Below, piece by piece: positions 61,002-64,000 of a stretch of 64,000 nt of DNA. A program made the position numbers and the translations under genes. The notes under the pieces were generated by a model that was not told the DNA's origin, made no database searches, and was given only the letters and a program-made list of their open reading frames with translations. Positions within the stretch are counted from its first letter, which is position 1; each line of letters opens with the position of its first letter. The stretch spans positions 1,364,001-1,428,000 of the forward strand of contig NZ_CP151634.1 of assembly GCF_038397725.1 (NCBI RefSeq). Direction: 5' to 3'. The DNA is from Microbacterium sp. LWO13-1.2. Lineage in GTDB: Bacteria > Actinomycetota > Actinomycetes > Actinomycetales > Microbacteriaceae.

Positions 61002-61945
61002 CCGCTCTCGACACGGTGATCGAGTCCCGGGGCGCGGTGGCGCCCCGGGATCCGCACCGCCCGTTCTGGACGATGCGGCGGCGCGACCACCTCACCGGCT
61101 ATCTCTTCATCGCGCCGCAACTGGCCGGCGTCGTGCTGTTCGTGCTCGTGCCCGTGGGACTGGGCATCTGGTACAGCCTCAACGAGTGGAACATCTTCCG
61201 CGGAGAACTCACGTTCGTCGGCGGCGACAACTACGCCGCTCTGCTGACGGACCCGCAGTTACCGGCGGTGCTCGGTGCGACCGCGGTGTTCTCACTCGGC
61301 ATCGTCGTGCTCAACATCGCGGCGGGCCTCGGCCTCGCGGTTCTCCTCAACCGCCGCTTCCGCGGCGTGACGATCTTCCGCACGATCTTCTTCTCGCCCG
61401 TGATCGTCTCGGTGGTCGCGTGGACGCTGGTCTGGGGATTCCTGCTGCAGGACAACGGGGGCATCAACGCGCTCCTCGCGGTCTTCGGTATCGACGGGCC
61501 GAACTGGTTGCTCTCCGGCGACACGGCGATGATCTCGGTCATCGTCACCCAGGTCATCCGCAGCGTCGGGGTGAACATGGTGCTCTTCCTCGCTGCGCTC
61601 CAAGGCGTGCCGTCGGAGCTCTACGAGGCGGCCCGGATCGACGGTGCAGGACCGGGGCGGATCTTCCTCCGGATCACCCTGCCCCTGATCTCACCGACGC
61701 TCATGCTGACCGCCGTCATCACCATCGTCGGATCGCTGCAGGCATTCGCCAACGTCGCGGTACTCACCGGCGGCGGCCCCGGTCTGTCGACCACCGTGCT
61801 CGTCTACTACGTCTTCCAGCAGGCGTTCGAGTTCAACGACATCGGCTACGGGTCGACGCTCGCCCTGATGCTGCTGACCTTCGTGATGCTGCTGACCATG
61901 CTGCAGTGGCAGCTCCGCCGGAAGTGGGTGTTCTATGAGGAGTGA
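60998..61945 (+). CDS. Carbohydrate ABC transporter permease (MalF type)
   Basis: The GTG at 60998, overlapping the binding-protein stop, gives 315 residues with six helices after a basic arm. The EAA loop is YEAARIDGAGPGRIFLRITL and the GGGPGLSTTVLVYYVF segment is typical. No ATPase gene is in the operon. Confidence 0.93.
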   Translation: MTALDTVIESRGAVAPRDPHRPFWTMRRRDHLTGYLFIAPQLAGVVLFVLVPVGLGIWYSLNEWNIFRGELTFVGGDNYAALLTDPQLPAVLGATAVFSLGIVVLNIAAGLGLAVLLNRRFRGVTIFRTIFFSPVIVSVVAWTLVWGFLLQDNGGINALLAVFGIDGPNWLLSGDTAMISVIVTQVIRSVGVNMVLFLAALQGVPSELYEAARIDGAGPGRIFLRITLPLISPTLMLTAVITIVGSLQAFANVAVLTGGGPGLSTTVLVYYVFQQAFEFNDIGYGSTLALMLLTFVMLLTMLQWQLRRKWVFYEE

Positions 61946-62777
61946 GGGATCCCGCATCCGCCGAGTGATCCTCATCGCAGCGCTGATCGTCCTCGCCGTG
62001 CCGTTCGCGGTGCCGACGATCTGGATGATCACGTCATCGTTCAAGCCGCTGGCAGAGATCTTCCGCTCGCCGCCCGCGCTGTTCGCGGAGAACCCGACGG
62101 TCGCCGCCTATGTCGAGGCATTCACCTTCCAGCCGTTCGCGCAGCAGTACTTCAACAGCGTGTACATCGCGGTGCTCGTCACGGCGATCGTGATGGCGGT
62201 GTCGAGTCTCGCCGGCTACGCCTTCGCCCGCATCCGCTTTCCCTTTGCGGATGCGCTGTTCCTCGTGGTGCTGGTCGGTCTGCTCGTGCCCGGCGAGGTG
62301 ACGATCGTGCCGCTGTTCCAGATGTTCAAGCAGTGGGGGATGATCAACACCCACTGGCCGTTGATACTGGTGACGGCGCTCGCCGCCCCGTGCGTCCTCG
62401 CGACGTTCATCATGCGGCAGTTCTTCCTGTCGCTGCCCGTCGAGCTGGAGGAGGCGGCGCGCATCGACGGGTTGGGCAGGCCGGCGATCTGGTGGCGGAT
62501 CAGTCTTCCGCTGTCCAAGCCGGCGCTGTCGGCGGTCGCGATCCTCACCTTCCTCTCGTCGTGGAACCTCTATCTCGAACCGACGGTGTACCTCACGTCG
62601 CCGGAGCTGTTCACGCTGCCGCAGGCACTGACCCGGTTCACGGATGCGTATGGCGGACAGATGTGGAACACGCAGCTCGCCGCCGCGACCATGACGGTGG
62701 TGCCGATGCTGATCGTGTTCATCGTGGCCCAGCGTCAGTTCGTGGAAGGGCTCGCGCACTCCGGTCTCAAAGGCTGA
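61935..62777 (+). CDS. Carbohydrate ABC transporter permease (MalG type)
   Basis: 280 residues, six helices, EAA loop EEAARIDGLGRPAIWWRISL. It overlaps the MalF-type gene by 11 bases. It closes the LacI operon and is followed by a hairpin. A shared MsiK-like ATPase must be coded elsewhere. Confidence 0.93.
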   Translation: MRSEGSRIRRVILIAALIVLAVPFAVPTIWMITSSFKPLAEIFRSPPALFAENPTVAAYVEAFTFQPFAQQYFNSVYIAVLVTAIVMAVSSLAGYAFARIRFPFADALFLVVLVGLLVPGEVTIVPLFQMFKQWGMINTHWPLILVTALAAPCVLATFIMRQFFLSLPVELEEAARIDGLGRPAIWWRISLPLSKPALSAVAILTFLSSWNLYLEPTVYLTSPELFTLPQALTRFTDAYGGQMWNTQLAAATMTVVPMLIVFIVAQRQFVEGLAHSGLKG

Positions 62778-62823
62778 GGTCTGCCAGTGGCTGGTGCTCC
62801 CGTCGCCGGCTTCCGGTGTTCCG

Positions 62824-62872
62824 GTCGCAAGAATGCCCGGTATCCGTTCGGAATACCGGGCATTTTCGCGAC
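62824..62872. terminator. GTCGC-capped hairpin, member 4
   Basis: GTCGC/GCGAC ends, an A-C mismatch at the same place as in member 2, then AAGAATGCCCGGTAT pairing with ATACCGGGCATTTT. It lies between convergent genes, 46 bases after the permease stop. Confidence 0.75.
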
Positions 62873-62898
62873 GGGAGCGGAAGAGACGGCGTCGAAGG

Positions 62899-63651
62899 CT
62901 ACTCGGAGCGGAGCCGCAGCCGCGCCATGCCGCCGTCGACCTCGATGAAGGTGCCGGTCGTCGATCCGGCCGCGGGGCTGACGAGGTAGGCCACGGCTGC
63001 AGCGACCTCGCCGGCGGAGACGAGGCGGCCATGCGGCTGACGCGCCTCGAGTGCCGCACGTTCGGCGGCGGGGTCCGCAGCCGAATCGAGCAGGCGCTGC
63101 ACCCAGGGGGTGTCGGCGGTGCCCGGGTTCACGGCGTTCACGCGGATGCCCTCACGGAGGTGGTCGGCGGCCATCGCCCGCGTCAGGGCCGATACCGCGC
63201 CCTTCGACGCGCTGTAGAGCGCGCGCTGCGGGAGCCCGGTGGTGGAGGCGATGGATGCCGTGTTGCAGACTGCCGCCGCTGGAGACTTCCGCAGCCATGG
63301 CAGCGCTGCCGCGGTGACACGGGCGATTCCGGTGACGTTGATCGACAGCACTCGTGCCCACTCGTCATCGTCGTTCGCGGCGATATCGCCCTGGGCGCCG
63401 ATGCCGGCGTTGTTCACGACGATGTCGATGCGGCCGAACTTCTCAGCCACCGCGGCGACCGCAGCATCCACCGACGCGCGGTCCGAGACATCGGCCGTGA
63501 AGGCGGCGAACGCGGCATCCGCGCCGGCCGTGTCGCGATCGAGCACGGCGATCTGCGCACCGTCGGCGTGCAGTCGTTCGGCGATGGCTGCGCCGATGCC
63601 GGAGGCGCCGCCGGTGACGATCGCCACCAGTCCCTCAAGTGAGCGGGTCAT
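62899..63651 (-). CDS. SDR dehydrogenase, 2-keto-3-deoxy-L-fuconate/rhamnonate dehydrogenase-like
   Basis: The ATG at 63651 has GGAGG 8 bases before it and overlaps the FAH stop, giving 250 residues; an ATG five codons further up is inferior. Coenzyme motif AIVTGGASGIGAAIA, Asp after strand 2 (VLDRDTAG) for NAD, N-N-A-G, catalytic S/Y/K in NTASIASTTGLPQ and LYSASKGAV. Coupling to a FAH hydrolase is the arrangement of the non-phosphorylative L-fucose/L-rhamnose route, where this step makes the 2,4-diketo acid. The assignment rests on that context. Confidence 0.85.
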   Translation of the reverse strand: MTRSLEGLVAIVTGGASGIGAAIAERLHADGAQIAVLDRDTAGADAAFAAFTADVSDRASVDAAVAAVAEKFGRIDIVVNNAGIGAQGDIAANDDDEWARVLSINVTGIARVTAAALPWLRKSPAAAVCNTASIASTTGLPQRALYSASKGAVSALTRAMAADHLREGIRVNAVNPGTADTPWVQRLLDSAADPAAERAALEARQPHGRLVSAGEVAAAVAYLVSPAAGSTTGTFIEVDGGMARLRLRSE

Positions 63652-64000
63652 TTCCGTGCCTCCCATGCGACGAATTCCTGGCGCTGGTGGCCCAGTCCAT
63701 CGATCTCCACCTCGACGATGTCACCGGGTGCTATGTAGGGGTACTTGCCGGAGAGGGCGACGCCTTGCGGTGTTCCGGTGAGGATCAGGTCGCCCGGCTC
63801 GAGGGTCACGTACTGCGAGAGGTGGTGCACGATGTGCTCGACCGAGAAGATCATGTCGGCGGTGTTCGAGTCCTGACGCGGCTCGCCGTTGACGAAGCTG
63901 CGCAACCCGAGCGCCTGGTGGTCGACCTCGTCGCGGGTGACCAGCCACGGGCCGGTCGGATTGAAGCCGAAGGCGATCTTGCCCTTCGACCACTGACCGC
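63648..64000 (-). CDS. Fumarylacetoacetate hydrolase family protein (5' end outside window)
   Basis: The frame runs in from the right edge (GQWSKGKIAFGFNPTGPW) and ends 4 bases inside the SDR gene. Only the last about 117 residues are present: LVTRDEVD, VNGEPRQDSNTADMIFSVEH, LEPGDLILTGTPQGVALSG and LGHQRQEFVAWEARK, which is the C-terminal half of FAH hydrolases such as 2,4-diketo-3-deoxy-L-fuconate hydrolase. It would split the diketo acid made by the SDR into pyruvate and lactate. Confidence 0.88.
   Translation of the reverse strand, partial: GQWSKGKIAFGFNPTGPWLVTRDEVDHQALGLRSFVNGEPRQDSNTADMIFSVEHIVHHLSQYVTLEPGDLILTGTPQGVALSGKYPYIAPGDIVEVEIDGLGHQRQEFVAWEARK

Overview
The window is high-GC actinobacterial chromosome. 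Gene content and style fit Microbacteriaceae, most likely Microbacterium or a close relative. The grounds are a coproporphyrin-type heme pathway with an actinobacterial HemQ, frequent GTG starts and 4-base start/stop overlaps, many start codons lying six bases after a TANNNT box (leaderless transcripts), and the recurring hexamer GGATGC/GCATCC. There is no phage, insertion sequence, CRISPR array, tRNA or rRNA that I can support. Most of the window is ordinary chromosome. Names of families are from reading the proteins, not from a database search.

Layout. Base 1 to 13 kb: the end of an epoxide hydrolase, a small minus-strand operon (HhH-GPD repair protein, DUF1801 protein, GNAT acetyltransferase) and then a heme block. 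hemA runs leftwards. hemE, cgoX/hemY, three small membrane proteins, hemQ, hemC, hemD, hemB and hemL run rightwards. Together they lead from glutamyl-tRNA to coproporphyrin III and from coproheme to heme b. Ferrochelatase (cpfC/hemH) is not in the block. Just after hemL, on the other strand, is an unlisted 24-codon gene for a hydrophobic peptide. 13-27 kb: an ABC ATPase with a very long acidic, histidine-ended tail, a 3-hydroxyisobutyryl-CoA hydrolase-like protein, an asymmetric heterodimeric ABC exporter, a D,D-carboxypeptidase, and a thiamine-precursor ECF transporter (ykoEDC) behind a clear TPP riboswitch.

27-35 kb: small HTH protein, three SDR dehydrogenases, an APH(3')-like kinase, a TauE/SafE permease, an ankyrin lipoprotein, KDPG-type aldolase, a membrane-anchored protein with two L7/L12-like helices, and rlmN. 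35-42 kb: a sugar ABC importer without its ATPase, joined to a class V aminotransferase and opposed by a GntR/FCD regulator with paired operator-like sites; then a quinone reductase/TetR pair with two operator repeats and a SixA phosphatase. 42-52 kb: a DUF4407 membrane protein, a MocR regulator, an aldo-keto reductase, a LuxR-type regulator with two tandem HTH domains, a lipoprotein, an ACT protein, a Cds1-like cysteine desulfhydrase and a FadR regulator.

52-64 kb is a sugar-use region. It has a lactonase of the fuconolactonase type, a DUF418 membrane protein, a Tat-exported clan GH-A-like glycosidase, a LacI regulator, a large FAD oxidoreductase, a second ATPase-less sugar ABC importer, and at the right edge an SDR plus FAH-type hydrolase that resemble the last two steps of non-phosphorylative L-fucose/L-rhamnose breakdown. 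The glycosidase and the LacI operon are divergent and share one operator half-site pair, so they are probably one regulon.

Between genes the window is rich in hairpins. At least four are members of one family capped by GTCGC/GCGAC at 30.4, 52.8, 54.2 and 62.8 kb. There is also a perfect 46-base palindrome at 941-986, an 84-base-period direct repeat at 21.5 kb, and several long-loop inverted repeats.
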